Of a stretch of 64,000 nt of DNA, positions 62,001 to 64,000 are shown in pieces. The stretch comes from Diplosphaera chodatii (Eukaryota; Chlorophyta; Trebouxiophyceae; Prasiolales; Stichococcaceae): positions 1,612,001 through 1,676,000 of the forward strand of contig JAALGY010000061.1 in NCBI GenBank assembly GCA_032358165.1. Reading direction: 5' to 3'. Both the position numbers and the translations under genes were made by a program. The notes beneath the pieces are model-generated. The model made no database searches. It was not told the DNA's origin and was given only the letters and a program-made list of their open reading frames with translations. Within the stretch, counting starts at the first letter, position 1. Each line of letters begins with the position of its first letter.

Positions 62001-64000
62001 GTGGCTGGCGGCGGGCAGCTTGGCCCACAGGCCGCGCTGCAGGCCCCCCTGCAGCACGTGCAGCACGCGGGCGGCCGCGGTCTCGCAGTCGGCCGCCGTT
62101 GCGCCGAGCGGCGCCACGATGCAGGGCATGAAGGCCGCGCCCTCGGGGCCCGCCACCCCCCGCCGCTGCAGCAGCGCCCCCAGCGCCTCCCGCCGCCGGG
62201 GCCCCGCCAGCTGGCCGGCCGCTCCAGCGCCGTCTCCGGAGTAGGCCTCCGGGAAGGCGCCCAGCAGCGCGGCCATCGGCGGCAGCCCCGCCGGCACCGG
62301 CTTGCTCAGCTTGTCCACGAGGACCACCTCGGCGATGTACTTCGCCCACGACCTGTTCGCATTTTTGGGAAACTCAGACACAACTGGCGCCACATGCACC
62401 ACGCAGTGCAGAAGACGATGGTGCCCACGATACGCATATTGGCATGAGCGACAGTCATTGCAGGCACACCAGGGCATGCAGACGACAACCTTGCAGCGCC
62501 AGGGCATGTTGGGGGGGAGCTACCTGTCGGCGGCGCCCGAGCGCCAGGGCAGGCGGTGGTAACCCGTCACCTTCTCGCCCTCGGGCTGCGGCTCATCGCC
62601 CGCGTGCATCACCCCCAGCATCCAGTTGTTCGCAAGCCGCGCGACTTCAGCACAATACACGAGCCGCTAAGCTGGCGACCTTAGGCAGCTGGCATGATGA
62701 GTGTTCATGTGAAGGCAGCAGGCAAGCACTGGGAAGGCACAGCAGCGTCACTGACCTGACAGCGCGTCGCTGAGGTTCATGTCGGCCAGCTTGCCGGCCG
62801 GCTGCTGCGAGGGCTGCGCTGCGGCTGTTTTCTGACCGTCCTCCACAGCAGCCTTGGCGTCCTTGTCGGGCGAGCTGGACTGGACGTCCGCCTTGACGGC
62901 CATGATCGCAGGCTCTGCCGCTTGCTGCGCCGTGACCGGCAGCACCGGCTGCGCCCCCTTGGACCGGCTGGTGTGCGTGATCTGCCAGCCGCAGGTCAGC
63001 CTGCCCAGGGCGCCGCTCCGCCGCTTGAGCTGCCCTGTGGGCGCGCCCATCGCGAGGAACAGCTGGCACCAGATGAGCTCCAGCAGCCACACCAGCCAGG
63101 TGCCGTACTTGTACACCAGGTACTGGTCCGTCCAGGACCTGCAGCACAGGGAGGCAGTGGATGCTATTTAATAGTGGAGGGCACTTGGGGCGGCAGCGCA
63201 TGGGCACCAGCGAGGTGCGCTAACTGGACGTTCATCGGCTCTCCCAGCACTTTCAACGCACAAGTCACTTTCTGTTCCTCGCCTAGCAAGCTGGCTGAGG
63301 CTAGGACCCACCTCAGGGCGACCAGCAGCAGGCTGGCGATGATGTAGAGCGCCATGACGCTGCAGCAGAAGCGCGAGCGCAGCCGCAGCCCGCCGACGGT
63401 CCACACCACCAGCAGCAGCACCGGCAGCCCGACGCTTGTGGCCACCAGGAAGGCCACGCTGTCGTCCAGACCTGCAGGCGGGCCCGCATGCTGCCTGGGT
63501 CATGGTTGCGTGCGTCGCCACTCGTGCTTCCGGGCTGGAGGCAAACAAACTGTGCCGAACTATGCCTGACACAGCAGGGATTGCCGGCTGACTTGACCAG
63601 ATGCTCGATCATACAGCAAGCAGTTGTAAAGCTGGTGCTTGCGCGCAAATGGTGATAGTTGACACTGGACTTGTGTGCCAAGTACAACAGGGGCTGAAGC
63701 ACGCCCATGGCGAGGACACCAGGCAGCATGCAGTGTGCTTCTGTGGCTCCTTGGCGTGGCTGCCTGTGGTGCTTGGACATGTATCGTTGCCAAAAGTCCA
63801 CCTTGGAGGAAGACGGCCCGCGTGTCGAAGCCGGCTGCCCACAGGCCAACCGCGAAACCCAGGTGTCCGGCCGTAGCCAACAGTGCGACGGCCGACCAGC
63901 ACAGCAGCGCCCACCAGCGGTGGGACTGGCCCGCCTTCGCTTCATTTGCTGCCTGACTCGGGCCCAGTGGGCAGGAGACGCCGAAGCACAGCAGCCCCGC
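47014..64000 (-). CDS. Polytopic membrane protein fused to PelF-like GT4 glycosyltransferase (Gtb3/Gt4c-like); 5' end outside window
   Basis: C-terminal GT4 exons join perfectly: 50413-50630, 50148-50275, 49796-49982, 49436-49618, 49200-49280, 48924-49073, 48581-48773, 48283-48440, 48041-48152, 47734-47891, 47014-47502. Motifs: MDSGTYPMDGGGVATC near the start (the PelF-type TYPxxxGGV loop), DFIIPCNATFNTKWEV, PLLNAVDMDQYPIS, LLVYGSLSFDAGYVERCRG, and SEGLPISILEAALCG with the GT4 E-x7-E pattern. Upstream exons at about 50776-50957, 51081-51172 and 51308-51740 connect in matching phase, so the fusion is real. About 40 coding blocks from 52 to 64 kb carry a globular Ala-rich region (about 52-56 kb) and then, toward the N-terminus, some 12-14 hydrophobic segments. 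Examples lie near 56.65, 56.95, 57.25, 57.55, 58.35, 58.8, 59.1, 59.35, 63.1, 63.35, 63.45 and 63.87 kb. I estimate about 3,000 residues visible. Probable role: synthesis and export of an amino-sugar polymer across the plasma membrane. A split into two genes between 52 and 64 kb cannot be excluded. Confidence 0.7.

Overview
This window is nuclear DNA from a eukaryote, most likely a trebouxiophyte-type green alga (Chlorella/Coccomyxa-like). It is GC-rich, and almost every gene is split by short introns with GTGAG or GTGCG donors and CTGCAG-type acceptors. There are no operons or Shine-Dalgarno sites. Exon coordinates below come from reading frame, splice consensus and comparison between duplicated copies. 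No transcript or database was consulted.

Layout. A complete 16-exon glucosamine-fructose-6-phosphate aminotransferase gene (GFAT, minus) fills 1.2-5.7 kb. A spherulin-4/GH135-like hydrolase (plus) lies at 7.1-8.4 kb. Two copies of a divergent gene pair follow at 9.1-15.7 kb and 18.6-25.0 kb. Each pair has a small secreted Cys-rich protein (minus) and a 16-exon secreted Agd3-like polysaccharide deacetylase (plus). An intronless GH114 endo-alpha-1,4-polygalactosaminidase (plus) lies at 26.3-27.3 kb. A zinc-finger regulator gene (plus) occupies 28.8-31.8 kb. The right half is on the minus strand. A very long gene enters from beyond the right edge and ends at 47,014; it encodes a polytopic membrane protein fused to a PelF-like GT4 glycosyltransferase. 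It is followed by a zinc-finger paralogue (42.7-45.3 kb), a decayed copy of the GT4 part (37.8-41.4 kb) and a third zinc-finger paralogue (33.3-36.6 kb).

How it fits together. Spherulin-4 (Sph3), Agd3, GH114 (Ega3) and a PelF-like GT4 membrane synthase (Gtb3/Gt4c) are, from established knowledge, the enzyme families that make and trim galactosaminogalactan in Aspergillus, where they are clustered. GFAT supplies glucosamine-6-phosphate for UDP-N-acetylhexosamines. The window therefore looks like an algal gene cluster for an amino-sugar exopolysaccharide or wall polymer. GFAT would make the precursor, the GT4 protein would polymerise and export it, Agd3-like enzymes would de-N-acetylate it, and GH135/GH114 would cut it. 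The Cys-rich proteins and three zinc-finger regulators are embedded among these genes. No UDP-glucose-4-epimerase (Uge3) is seen. Two segmental duplications shaped the locus, and one of their products is a clear pseudogene.
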